Source of the DNA: Prevotella intermedia ATCC 25611 = DSM 20706
GTDB lineage: Bacteria > Bacteroidota > Bacteroidia > Bacteroidales > Bacteroidaceae
NCBI RefSeq assembly: GCF_001953955.1
Contig: NZ_CP019301.1
Span: forward strand, 388,501-452,500
Direction: 5' to 3'
Length of the DNA stretch: 64,000 bases
Both the position numbers and the translations under genes were made by a program. Shown here piece by piece: positions 47,723 to 56,186 of this stretch (positions are counted from its first letter, which is position 1; each line of letters begins with the position of its first letter). A model generated the notes under the pieces. That model ran no database searches and was not told where the DNA came from. It saw only the letters and a list, made by a program, of their open reading frames with translations.

Positions 47723-47842
47723 TGTTTTCGGGTTTTAAATGTACAACGCTTCTCAACATAAACGCTCTATACACGCCTATTTAACGTACAACGTTTTTCG
47801 GTTTAGATGCACAGCGTTTTCCGTTTAAGCATACAGCACAAC
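47723..47842. repeat. Degenerate direct repeats, about 25-bp unit
   Basis: Four imperfect copies with the theme TTTTCGGTTTAAATGTACAACG on the plus strand. They lie between the hairpin and the orphan riboswitch. Confidence 0.5.
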
Positions 47843-47980
47843 TCGGTCCACAACTTCTGTGGAACATATATCACACGTCAAAGGCATACTCACGCAGCCT
47901 TAGCAGTTAGTTTCTGTTGTCGTACATGCTTGTCGTTACTTCTTCGCCTATCCCGAGAGGCTACATCTGAAGTCATTCAA

Positions 47981-48140
47981 AATGGCAGGTCTTCTGACTC
48001 GTTACCTGATCACAAACACCTTCCCGAGCTTTTCTACACTCAGTGGTATCTGTTTGTGTCTAAGGAGGCAACATACAGCAGCCGGACTGTTTGGGATTCG
48101 CACCCAATTCCCTATTAGTCGCTTTCGCGAACCATTCGAC
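47981..48140 (-). promoter_or_regulatory. Cobalamin riboswitch without an adjacent gene
   Basis: On the minus strand the order of conserved blocks is that of the B12 riboswitch: AATAGGGAA, GGTGCGAATCCC, CAGTCCGGC, ACCACTG, GGGAAGG and finally GAGTCAGAAGACCTGCC. A TACCTTTG promoter box starts right in front. Downstream (towards lower coordinates) only a 28-codon frame from about 47974 is open before the repeats and IS982, so the controlled gene, in relatives often a TonB-type B12 transporter, seems to be lost. Confidence 0.85.
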
Positions 48141-48144
48141 GCTG

Positions 48145-48175
48145 CAAAGGTAAAAATAATAATTGAATTACAAAG
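48145..48175 (-). promoter_or_regulatory. Promoter of the cobalamin riboswitch
   Basis: CTTTG and TACCTTTG separated by about 18 bases on the minus strand; transcription would begin at the 5' edge of the aptamer. Confidence 0.65.
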
Positions 48176-48350
48176 AGAAAATACAAAAAATATTCAAAAA
48201 AGGCATTTTTTCTTTTATTGGATAATTTCCACAGCCTCAACACCTTCGTTTATATTATGTAATTATAAAGAAACAACTGTGAAGAAAACACCAATTCATC
48301 TTACTTATTGTATAAAAAATATTAATATATATCACTTTTGCTAACTACAC

Positions 48351-48381
48351 TTGCTATTTTCAGATAAAAATGCTATATTTG
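48351..48381 (+). promoter_or_regulatory. Promoter of the tiny-ORF pair
   Basis: TTG and TATATTTG separated by about 20 bases, 40 bases before the first ATG. Confidence 0.55.
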
Positions 48382-48421
48382 TAGTGATTTAATAACTGTA
48401 TAAAAAAGAAAGGAGTTTATT

Positions 48422-48571
48422 ATGAAAAGCTGGGGTTATTCAGAATGGTACAAGAACTACAAAGTAGAAAAGGACGAACGTAGGAACGATGAAAATGTAG
48501 AAAACAACAATCGCAAAGACGACGAAACAATGTATAACAACTTTATAGGAGGTGAAATATGGTACACATAA
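48422..48571 (+). CDS. 49-residue charged peptide, unknown
   Basis: A short frame preceded by AAAGGAG eight bases before the ATG, an unusually strong Shine-Dalgarno for this phylum. The peptide starts MKSWGYSEWYKNY, has a highly charged middle (KDERRNDEN, NNNRKDDE) and ends NNFIGGEIWYT. It has no signal sequence. An aromatic head, a charged spacer and a GG pair before a five-residue tail recall leader-core peptides, but no modifying enzyme or exporter is adjacent, so this remains a speculation. It overlaps the next tiny frame by 13 bases and shares promoter and terminator with it. Confidence 0.55.
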   Translation: MKSWGYSEWYKNYKVEKDERRNDENVENNNRKDDETMYNNFIGGEIWYT

Positions 48572-48612
48572 TTAAACCATCAGACAAAATAGTTCCTATT
48601 TACACACAATAA
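48559..48612 (+). CDS. 17-residue peptide overlapping the previous frame
   Basis: MVHIIKPSDKIVPIYTQ, preceded by AGGAGG at the standard distance; the ribosome site lies inside the end of the first peptide gene. The strong site and the terminator right behind it are the only reasons to believe it is translated. It could equally be a chance frame. Confidence 0.4.
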   Translation: MVHIIKPSDKIVPIYTQ

Positions 48613-48647
48613 AAGCGCAATCTTTTGTTAGATTGCGCTTTTCTATT
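48612..48647 (+). terminator. Terminator of the tiny-ORF pair
   Basis: AAAAGCGCAATC and GATTGCGCTTTT arms with a short loop and trailing T residues. Confidence 0.85.
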
Positions 48648-48749
48648 GTCCAAAAGGAATTGTACGACACCTTTATTATATTATACAATTCGGGACAGCA
48701 GAAACGAATGATGAAAAACCATTTTATAAGCAAAAAGAAACTTATAAAA

Positions 48750-48939
48750 GTGTAAACATTTTTCACAAGCGTAACTTTTACATAACATCTTCTTTATCAA
48801 CGCTTTGCAAAACCTATTGTTTTGCATTCCAAAAGCGGCTCTTTTGCACGGTAAAAGCGTAGGTTTTGCGATGCAAAAGAGCCGCTTTCGCAATGCCAAA
48901 TCGAAATTAGCGTTTTTCAATAAAATTATCTTTACAAAA
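48750..48939 (+). repeat. Modular 190-bp intergenic repeat, copy H
   Basis: Modules GCGGCTC, GCGTAGG, GAGCCGC. Both paired arms carry the same C/G change relative to copies F and G (GGCTC with GAGCC), so the stem is kept. Confidence 0.9.
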
Positions 48940-49002
48940 CCAAGACTGTTGTTAGCCTCATTGATAGAGTTTCTAAAGAATTCGAGTTTTGTTAGATTTA
49001 CT

Positions 49003-49051
49003 AAAAAGCTTGCCCTTCAACACTTCGATAAACAAAGTGCGAGGGGCAAGC
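49003..49051 (-). terminator. Terminator after the PAS/DUF438 gene
   Basis: GCTTGCCC and GGGCAAGC arms with an inner CACTT/AAGTG stem, followed on the minus strand by TTTTTAG. Confidence 0.75.
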
Positions 49052-49136
49052 AAATAGTTATCCGAAACAAGAGTTGGGGGTGTCGAAGCGATAGAATGTG
49101 GGTAGGCTGCCCGCTGTTCTGCCGCCTGTTGCAGAC

Positions 49137-50699
49137 TTAGCCTTGCTTTTGCGCTTCGTCTTTAATAATGTTGGTAATGCCTTCTATCAGTCGTTCGAGT
49201 GGCACACCGCTTTTCTCGCTCATCATCTTCACATCGGCGCGCGACACAATGAGTTTGCCCAAGGGCGACTGAAGCATACGGAAGGCTGACGAAATCTCAA
49301 CCAAACGCTTTTTCAGGAAGGGATATTGCTTCAAAAGTACTTTCAGTTTGGTGTCGGGCGTAATGATTGTTATCGGCTCTGCGCCGTCCTCCGAGTTGGT
49401 GTCGGTTGCCGTTTCTGTTTCCGAATGGGCTTCTTCTGTCGCCTTGTCGGTGGCTGCGTTGCCCTCGTTTGCCCAAGTAAGCAACGTCTGACTGCCTTCC
49501 AATTCACGGATATGGGTGCAGTCTTGCATAATTTCCAGCACACCTCTGAAGCGTCCCTGCTCGTCTTTCACTGCCACATAAACAATGTAGAGGAACACGC
49601 CAGGCTTGTTAATCCAGAACTCTGCCTTTTCTTGTTCGCCGCTTTTAAGCTTGTCTATCACCTCGCGAACAATGTGTGCGCTCTTTTTAGGGTGGCAGTT
49701 CATCACCTCACGACCTATCACGTTCTTGCTTCTCGGGAAGATACGGTGCTCTGTATCAGAGTAGAAACAAACCAGTTCGTTCTCGTCTACGAACGAAATA
49801 TCGAAGGGCAGATGCTTGTATATCAGGTTGATTTGCTCCAAAGAGAGCTTGCCCGTGGTTACGTCGAGCTTGTCTTGTGGGGCTGCGCCATAGCCATATT
49901 TCGCCAAAAGAGCCTGCAAATCTTGTGCAAATCCTGCACCGTTTGCATCTTGCGGGGCAGCTGCAGTGGCTTTCGGAGTGTGCTCCACCGTGAAGAAAGC
50001 AAAGCCAATCTCTTGGTCGCCCTCCTTCATTTCCTCGAATTCGGCTGCGTTGATGAGCACCATCGACGTAGGATAGAGAATCGCTTCCTCCTTGTTCATC
50101 AGGTCGCGGGCATATTCCAACAGTTCCTGCTGCTTGGCAATGAAAGCCTCTTCCTTGTCTTCGGCGAGCAAAGTTGCCGACTCTCTGATGATGTCGCGCA
50201 CGAAGTCATCGAATGTCCACATCACGGTTGTCGGACGTGTAAAACCTTTCTGTTCCAACACAGGATAGAGTTGGTTTTGCTTACGCTTGAAGTGAAGGGG
50301 ATATTGGTTGAGCTTTTCGTATATTTCGAGCCATTGATTCTTAATCATAGGATACTGAACCAAGTCTTCAACGGCAAGCAACAGCTTTCGCATCTCGTCG
50401 TTTTCGCGGTAGTATTGCACAATGGGGTGGTCGTCGGGAAGCTCTGGGCGCGAGTAATCCATAAAGCCGTCGAGCAGTTCGAGCGTCTTGCTCATATTCA
50501 CCCGAATACATTCGTGGTCGTCCTCCTCCACCATTGTCTGCTCTATCAGCGCAATGTGGAAAGGCTTTATCTTGCCCACCTGCTCGCCAAAGGTCTTCCG
50601 TGCCTCTTCGAGCGTTATCTTTCCTGTTTCATACAGTTCCTCTATTTCAAGGATTTTATCTAACTTTTCTTGTTCTATTTTTGGCAGATTTGCCTTCAT
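49137..50699 (-). CDS. DUF438-hemerythrin-PAS protein with a C-terminal DUF1858-like domain
   Basis: 520 residues from MKANLPKIEQ (an ATG four codons earlier is possible). The order is DUF438 (about 15-80), a hemerythrin-like helical region with several spaced histidines (about 80-250), a low-complexity A/Q/G linker, a PAS-type domain around HRIFPRSKNVIGREVMNCHPKKS (about 305-420), an acidic S/T/E linker and a DUF1858/ScdA-N-like end (about 455-510). Such proteins are thought to sense oxygen, nitric oxide or redox state; there is no kinase or DNA-binding output, so partner and signal are unknown. Cytosolic and monocistronic. Confidence 0.82.
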   Translation of the reverse strand: MKANLPKIEQEKLDKILEIEELYETGKITLEEARKTFGEQVGKIKPFHIALIEQTMVEEDDHECIRVNMSKTLELLDGFMDYSRPELPDDHPIVQYYRENDEMRKLLLAVEDLVQYPMIKNQWLEIYEKLNQYPLHFKRKQNQLYPVLEQKGFTRPTTVMWTFDDFVRDIIRESATLLAEDKEEAFIAKQQELLEYARDLMNKEEAILYPTSMVLINAAEFEEMKEGDQEIGFAFFTVEHTPKATAAAPQDANGAGFAQDLQALLAKYGYGAAPQDKLDVTTGKLSLEQINLIYKHLPFDISFVDENELVCFYSDTEHRIFPRSKNVIGREVMNCHPKKSAHIVREVIDKLKSGEQEKAEFWINKPGVFLYIVYVAVKDEQGRFRGVLEIMQDCTHIRELEGSQTLLTWANEGNAATDKATEEAHSETETATDTNSEDGAEPITIITPDTKLKVLLKQYPFLKKRLVEISSAFRMLQSPLGKLIVSRADVKMMSEKSGVPLERLIEGITNIIKDEAQKQG

Positions 50700-50956
50700 T
50701 TTGTGCTCCATCTGTAAATCGTTTTAATATTCGTGCGACAAAGGTAACGCATACCAACCAATGAATAGAGTAACATTTGTGCTTCTATGGTGTTAAATCA
50801 AGTTAAACCATACATCTCTAAAGCATTGCATTTGTTAAATTATTGAACACTAAAAAGCCACTTTGCAGATACGGGGAACGGAATGAATTTCACCCCTATT
50901 AAAAGAAAATATTTGGAGATAAAAACGGATTGGAAAAAGCAGAAAACAGCTTCAGC

Positions 50957-51144
50957 TTTGTAAAGATAATTCTGAAGAAAAACGGTAATTTCGATTTGGC
51001 ATTGCGAAAGCGGCTGTTTTGCGATGCAAAACAGCCGCTTTTACCGTGCAAAACCTACGCTTTTAGAACGCAAAACAATAGGTTTTGCAATGAGCTGACA
51101 GCAAGCAAGTTATACAATAGACACGCTTACAAAAAATCTTTACA
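50957..51144 (-). repeat. Modular 190-bp intergenic repeat, copy I
   Basis: On the minus strand the modules are GCGTAGG, GCGGCTG, CAGCCGC: here module 3 pairs with module 2, making a tight hairpin. Confidence 0.9.
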
Positions 51145-51199
51145 CTATTATCGCTTTAATCTTGCATTATTTTTTCAGAATAAAGCCCCATAGCGGCAT

Positions 51200-52405
51200 T
51201 TACAATCCTTCCGTCAGGAACTTTCGCAAATGAAGATGGGTTACACCGTTATCGTCTGTTTTGTTTACCAATGGTGTCATTGAAATGACGTACTTGGGAT
51301 AGTTGTCCTTTATTGAATGAAGATTGCCGAACTCACGTTCACGAGTTGTTGCATCAGCAACAATATACGAGGCTTGCACATATAGCCTACAGCCACCTGG
51401 CTTGTTGCATACAAAATCTATTTCGCCAGCCTGCAACTGTCCGACAGTTACTTCGTATCCTAATCGTACCAAATGATTATAAACGATGTTTTCTATCACC
51501 TTTTCTATATCTCCTTCTCTTGATTCGCCACCGAGCGCATTACGAATGCCGTTATCTTCAAAGTAGAATTTGTCGTTACTCTCAAACAACCGTTTCCCGT
51601 GAATGTCGTATCGGTTCACCTTATGAACGATATAGGCATCGCAAAGAAACTTCAGATAATTGATGATAACAGTAGAAGTTACTTTCTCGCCCTGCGATTT
51701 CATGTATTTTACAATACTGTTGGCTGAAACTATCTTGCCAGTATTATCTGCCAAGAAACGCACAAGGTTTTCGAGAAACGGTACATTGCGTATTTGATTA
51801 CGCATAATTACATCTTTCAATAATACCGTATGATAAACGTCCGTCTGATACTCTCGGGCATCTCGTTCATCAAGTCCCATCTTCAAAAGTCCGGGTAATC
51901 CTCCCAACTGAATATACTTTGACAAGGTGTCGTCCGTATCAGGCAATTGGTGGAACTGCATAAACTCCGTGTAACTTAATGCCTGAACATAGATTTCCTT
52001 ATAGCGTCCACCTATGAGCGTACTTAAATCGCCACTCAGCATCTTTGAGTTGGAGCCCGTAATCACTATTTCTATATTCGGTTCCTCGTAGTAACTGCGA
52101 ACGCTTCTCTCAAATTCAGCAACACCTTGTATCTCATCTACAAAGATATAGTTGGTCTTTTCCGCATCAAGACGTTCATCAATATAGGCATTCAGTTCCT
52201 TGTACGTCTTGATGTCGTCAAACTCTTTCTTCTCCTTATTAATATAAATGATGTTGGCATTGTCTGATACTTCAACCTTGTTTTTAAACAGACGCAGAAT
52301 AGAACTCTTGCCAACACGACGCTGACCAGTCAAAATTATGATGGTATCTTTGCCAAGATACTTCTCTATTTTGTCCAAATAACTTTGTCTAACTATCTCT
52401 TTCAT
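51200..52405 (-). CDS. ATP-binding protein, AAA/DUF4143 family
   Basis: 401 residues from MKEIVRQSYLDKIEKYLG. An N-terminal AAA domain has Walker A GQRRVGKSS near 30 and Walker B-like YIFVDEIQGV, then the sensor segment VITGSNSKML and the LSYTEFMQF segment; the C-terminal half is DUF4143, with a nuclease-like fold and a GEIDFVCN segment. This abundant family is of unknown function and often mobile or amplified. Single gene, with a TATATTTG box about 30 bases upstream and a nearby palindrome that may serve as an operator. Confidence 0.88.
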   Translation of the reverse strand: MKEIVRQSYLDKIEKYLGKDTIIILTGQRRVGKSSILRLFKNKVEVSDNANIIYINKEKKEFDDIKTYKELNAYIDERLDAEKTNYIFVDEIQGVAEFERSVRSYYEEPNIEIVITGSNSKMLSGDLSTLIGGRYKEIYVQALSYTEFMQFHQLPDTDDTLSKYIQLGGLPGLLKMGLDERDAREYQTDVYHTVLLKDVIMRNQIRNVPFLENLVRFLADNTGKIVSANSIVKYMKSQGEKVTSTVIINYLKFLCDAYIVHKVNRYDIHGKRLFESNDKFYFEDNGIRNALGGESREGDIEKVIENIVYNHLVRLGYEVTVGQLQAGEIDFVCNKPGGCRLYVQASYIVADATTREREFGNLHSIKDNYPKYVISMTPLVNKTDDNGVTHLHLRKFLTEGL

Positions 52406-52429
52406 ATCTTTTATAATCCACAAACACTG

Positions 52430-52437
52430 CAAATATA
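52430..52437 (-). promoter_or_regulatory. -7 box of the DUF4143 gene
   Basis: TATATTTG on the minus strand, followed by GCAG. Confidence 0.6.
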
Positions 52438-52445
52438 CTTATTTT

Positions 52446-52461
52446 ATCTTTTATAAAAGAT
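52446..52461. promoter_or_regulatory. Operator-like palindrome
   Basis: ATCTTTTATAAAAGAT is a perfect 16-bp palindrome just upstream of the -7 box of the DUF4143 gene; a half-copy (ATCTTTTATAA) lies next to the start codon. Confidence 0.4.
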
Positions 52462-52742
52462 GAATTTGTAGAATATTTTAGTTTTATCCATTATAAACCT
52501 AAATATAGCGAACAATTGGGAAAAAGAAAGAAACAAGTAAATGGGGAACGTTTCAGCAGATGGCGTGTACAGCAGTTTCAAGCCACGATAGTTTCAAAAA
52601 AACTTGCTGAAATCGTCTGCCATACAAAATATTTCAGTAACTTTGCTTCGATGCTTATAGCTGTTAAGGGTTGTAAGTCTTAGCAAGTCAGCATGATAAA
52701 TACCTTGTTTTAATAACTAAAAGAAGTAAAAAGCATAAGAAA

Positions 52743-53273
52743 ATGAATATTCCAAACAAACTCTTTCACTTCTCTTTGCTTTGCATCGCCCTGCTGTTTG
52801 CAGGCTGTGGCAATACGGACAGCAGGCTTTTCATAGTGGAAAAGAACGACTTGTATGGCTATGTGAATGCGAAAGGCGACACCATTATAGACTGTAAGTA
52901 CACATTAAGCTATACGGATACTATCGAACAGATTGGCTTTGTCGTTAATAAGAAGGGAAAAATAGAGTGTTTCAACAATAAAGGGAAGTTCCTTTTTTAT
53001 GTATTTAACTTCGATAACGGACCGGACTATGTCGAAGAAGGCTACTTCAGAATACTCGACCAAAATGGTCTTTTCGGCTTTGCCGACAGCCTTGGCAACG
53101 TCGTTATAAAGCCTCAATATAAGTTCGCAGTTCCTTTCAAAGGTGGAAAAGCAGAGGTAACCTATACAGGAAAGATGGTTCCTGCATCACCTAACGGCGA
53201 TGGTTATTGGATTTGGGCATCAGACGATTGGTTCTTTATCTCGCCAAAAGGCAAGAAGCTGTCTTCCAAATAA
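52743..53273 (+). CDS. WG-repeat lipoprotein
   Basis: 176 residues with a lipoprotein signal ending LLFAGC (cysteine near 22). The mature part has WG-type repeats: NDLYGYVNAKGDTIIDCKY, NGLFGFADSLGNVVIKPQY and a final WFFISPKGKKL unit, each a short beta-hairpin with a G[FY] x D/N pattern. WG-repeat proteins are commonly surface-exposed in Bacteroidota, without a known enzymatic role. Monocistronic by position, between the DUF4143 promoter region and repeat copy J. Confidence 0.8.
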   Translation: MNIPNKLFHFSLLCIALLFAGCGNTDSRLFIVEKNDLYGYVNAKGDTIIDCKYTLSYTDTIEQIGFVVNKKGKIECFNNKGKFLFYVFNFDNGPDYVEEGYFRILDQNGLFGFADSLGNVVIKPQYKFAVPFKGGKAEVTYTGKMVPASPNGDGYWIWASDDWFFISPKGKKLSSK

Positions 53274-53307
53274 ATAGCACTTCAACATTGTAGAATACCA
53301 ACAGAAA

Positions 53308-53340
53308 ACGGTTCATCGTATTCCTGACACCGAAGAAACA
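53308..53340 (-). repeat. Second repeat family, copy near 53.3 kb
   Basis: The minus strand reads TTTCTTCGGTGTCAGGAATACG, matching the 22.0-kb copy. Short and eroded. Confidence 0.45.
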
Positions 53341-53415
53341 GCGTACTTCATTTAAGAATCTATTTCTTCTATAAGTTCCTATGAATTCTAACACAGAACT
53401 TAGAAATTAATTTGA

Positions 53416-53604
53416 TTTTGTAAAGATAATTCTGAAGAAAAACGGTAATTTCGATTTGGCATTGCGAAAGCGGCTGTTTTGGACGGCAAAACAGCCGCTT
53501 TTACCGTGCAAAACCTACGCTTTTGGAACGCAAAACAATAGGTTTTGCAACATATTGATAACAAGATGGTTACGCAATAGTTATGCCTATGAAAAATGTT
53601 TACA
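53416..53604 (-). repeat. Modular 190-bp intergenic repeat, copy J
   Basis: On the minus strand GCGTAGG, GCGGCTG, CAGCCGC, as in copy I. The following stretch to about 54120 is A/T-rich and shows no gene. Confidence 0.9.
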
Positions 53605-54128
53605 GCTTTATTGTCTGCTTTCTATTTATGAAACGAGAAATGAAACACATAAAAACAGATAACGAAAACAATATTATAATGGAATAAAACTATTGGAACA
53701 AAAGCGTTATCCTGATTCAATCTTTTTTCTACCTAATCTATTAATTCTTACTGAAGAAAACGTTTTATTAACTTAAATATAAACATTTATCGAGCATCAC
53801 TGCTCTTTCCTAAAGATTTTTACGCATTAACCTAAATAAGCAATCTTCTCCTTAACAATTATAATCTTTACGATTATTCTCTAACTTTTGATTTGTAGCA
53901 AAGATAGATATTAACATTTAAAACTGCAAATAATTTCCTGAAAATATTTCTTAATTTACTTTTAATTGATTTATATCAAGCTTATCTGTATATAAATTGC
54001 GCTTTATTGCACTAAAGAACTTGTAGTTGAAACCATCAGGAGCCCAGAAAAGATAAAGAGAACCATCGTGGCAACCTCTTTTTACATTCACCGCTAGAGT
54101 TATAAAGGGGCAAAAATGAGCCGATTTT

Positions 54129-54160
54129 CTTTGCCATCTATATTTATTATAGTACTTTTG
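54129..54160 (+). promoter_or_regulatory. Promoter of map
   Basis: CTTTG and TACTTTTG separated by 19 bases, about 23 bases before the ATG. Confidence 0.65.
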
Positions 54161-54183
54161 CAGAAAAGTTTAAAACGGTAACA

Positions 54184-55047
54184 ATGATATTGAAAAAGAG
54201 AAGGTGGCACTGTCTGCCGGGACAGGAACCCACCGAAATGGATAAGAAAATCATGGAATTCGAGAAGAAAGGCAAACTCGTGCCTACTCGAAACCTTATA
54301 AAAACACCCGAACAAATTGAAGGAATCCGCCGTGCAGGCGTTGTAAACACAGGCTGCTTAGACGCCGTTGCCAACGCTATACACGTGGGAATGAACACGC
54401 AAGAGATTGACGATATATGTATGGCGTTCTGCAAGGAGCACAATGCCACGCCTGCCTGCCTCAACTACGAGGGCTTTCCGAAAAGCGTCTGCACCAGCAT
54501 CAACGAAGTGGTGTGCCACGGAATCCCCAAGAAAGAGGACGTTCTGCAAGAGGGCGACATCGTAAACGTAGACATGACGTGCATCGTTGATGGCTATTAT
54601 GCCGATGCAAGCCGTATGTTCATCATCGGAAAAACAACGCCAGAGAAAGAAAAACTGGTGCGTGTTGCCAAGGAATGTCTCGAAATTGGTATGGAGGCAG
54701 CAAAGCCTTACTCGTTCGTAGGCGACATTGGACACGCCATTCAGAAGCATGCCGAGAAGAAGCATGGCTATGGTGTGGTGCGCGATTTGTGCGGTCATGG
54801 CGTGGGACTCGACTTCCACGAAGAGCCTGAAGTAGCCCACTTCGGATACGCAGGCACAGGTATGTTGCTCGTTCCGGGTATGGTTTTCACCATCGAACCA
54901 ATGATTAACCAAGGCACGTGGAAAGTCTTCATCGATGCAGAAGACCCATACGGCTGGGAAGTAATTACGGGCGACGAGCTTCCTTCAGCACAATGGGAGC
55001 ACACATTCCTGATGACTGAACACGGATTGGAAATACTTACGTATTAA
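54184..55047 (+). CDS. map: Type I methionine aminopeptidase with N-terminal extension
   Basis: Removes the initiator methionine from nascent proteins; cytosolic. 287 residues, about 35 longer at the N-terminus than the E. coli enzyme; this extension (KKRRWHCLPGQEPTEMDKK) contains a cysteine and basic residues and may contact the ribosome. Metal ligands fit VNVDMTCIVDGYYADAS (two Asp), GHGVG (His), FTIEPMI (Glu) and the late WEHTFLM block (Glu). It has its own promoter and precedes tsaD by about 90 bases. Confidence 0.94.
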   Translation: MILKKRRWHCLPGQEPTEMDKKIMEFEKKGKLVPTRNLIKTPEQIEGIRRAGVVNTGCLDAVANAIHVGMNTQEIDDICMAFCKEHNATPACLNYEGFPKSVCTSINEVVCHGIPKKEDVLQEGDIVNVDMTCIVDGYYADASRMFIIGKTTPEKEKLVRVAKECLEIGMEAAKPYSFVGDIGHAIQKHAEKKHGYGVVRDLCGHGVGLDFHEEPEVAHFGYAGTGMLLVPGMVFTIEPMINQGTWKVFIDAEDPYGWEVITGDELPSAQWEHTFLMTEHGLEILTY

Positions 55048-55139
55048 AAGAACAGTACCGAAACAATGTCTTTGCCCCCGAAACACAGAGGAGAAAGACG
55101 ATTAAGTTGAAGCGTCATCGACGCAACAAGAAAACAACA

Positions 55140-56174
55140 ATGGAGAAAAATCAGGATATATATATATTAGGTATAGAGAGCAGCTGCGACGATACCAGTG
55201 CGGCAGTGCTGCGCAACGGTGTCATTCTCAGCAACGTTACCGCCTCGCAAGATGTGCACAAGGCATACGGAGGTGTGGTTCCGGAGCTGGCGTCGCGGGC
55301 ACACCAGCAGAATGTCGTGCCTGTTGTAGACCAAGCCATAAAGCGTGCAGGCATCACAAAGGAACAATTGTCTGCCGTTGCCTTTACGCGCGGTCCCGGA
55401 CTTATGGGCAGTCTGCTCGTTGGCGTTAGCTTTGCAAAAGGCTTTGCACGCTCGTTAGGCATTCCGCTCATCGACGTAAACCACCTGCAAGGGCACGTTC
55501 TCGCCCACTTTATCAAGGAAACCGACGACGACAACAACCAACCGCCGTTCCCATTCATCTGCCTTTTGGTTTCTGGAGGCAACTCTCAGATAGTAAAGGT
55601 GAATGCCTACAACGATATGGAAGTGTTGGGACAAACCATCGACGACGCAGCCGGCGAAGCCATCGACAAATGTTCCAAGGTTATGGGATTAGGCTATCCT
55701 GGCGGCCCAATTATCGATAAGTTGGCTCGTCAGGGCAATCCGAAAGCCTATAAATTTGCCGAACCCAACGTAGCGGGCTACGATTATTCGTTCTCGGGGC
55801 TGAAAACGTCGTTCCTTTACAATCTTCGCGAGTGGATAAAGGACGACCCCGACTTCATAGAACACCACAAGAACGACCTCGCTGCAAGCCTTGAGTTCAC
55901 CATCGTGGATATTTTGATGAAGAAACTTCGCAAGGCAGTAAAGGATACAGGCATCACACACGTTGCCGTAGCAGGGGGCGTGTCAGCCAACAACGGTCTG
56001 CGCAACGCCTTCCACGACCACGCAGCACGCTTCGGCTGGACAATATACATACCGAAGTTCAGCTATACCACCGACAACGCAGCTATGATTGCCAGCGTTG
56101 GAACGTTCAAGTATCGCGACGGCAAGTTTGCTACTATCGACTTGCCCGCCTTCAGTAAGGTTACATTTGAATAG
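55140..56174 (+). CDS. tsaD: tRNA N6-adenosine threonylcarbamoyltransferase
   Basis: Transfers the threonylcarbamoyl group to A37 of ANN-decoding tRNAs. 344 residues from MEKNQDIYILGIESSCDDTSAAV; an earlier TTG in the same frame gives a lysine-rich head unlike the family. Iron-site histidines fit DVNHLQGHVLAH, and VSGGNSQIV, DDAAGEAIDK and VAGGVSANNGLR are the ATP-binding landmarks. Located between map and the cinA-type gene on the same strand, as is common for a translation/tRNA cluster. Confidence 0.95.
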   Translation: MEKNQDIYILGIESSCDDTSAAVLRNGVILSNVTASQDVHKAYGGVVPELASRAHQQNVVPVVDQAIKRAGITKEQLSAVAFTRGPGLMGSLLVGVSFAKGFARSLGIPLIDVNHLQGHVLAHFIKETDDDNNQPPFPFICLLVSGGNSQIVKVNAYNDMEVLGQTIDDAAGEAIDKCSKVMGLGYPGGPIIDKLARQGNPKAYKFAEPNVAGYDYSFSGLKTSFLYNLREWIKDDPDFIEHHKNDLAASLEFTIVDILMKKLRKAVKDTGITHVAVAGGVSANNGLRNAFHDHAARFGWTIYIPKFSYTTDNAAMIASVGTFKYRDGKFATIDLPAFSKVTFE

Positions 56175-56186
56175 AAATAAACGACT

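Noticed and set aside
47807..48118. 103-codon plus-strand frame across the riboswitch
   Set aside because: It is antisense to the conserved aptamer blocks, which fully explain the sequence.
49326..50663. 445-codon plus-strand frame
   Set aside because: Antisense to the PAS/DUF438 gene, with the leucine/histidine-rich composition of a shadow.
53605..54120. Possible gene in the gap before map
   Set aside because: The stretch is A/T-rich with stops in all frames and no hairpin or promoter other than that of map.
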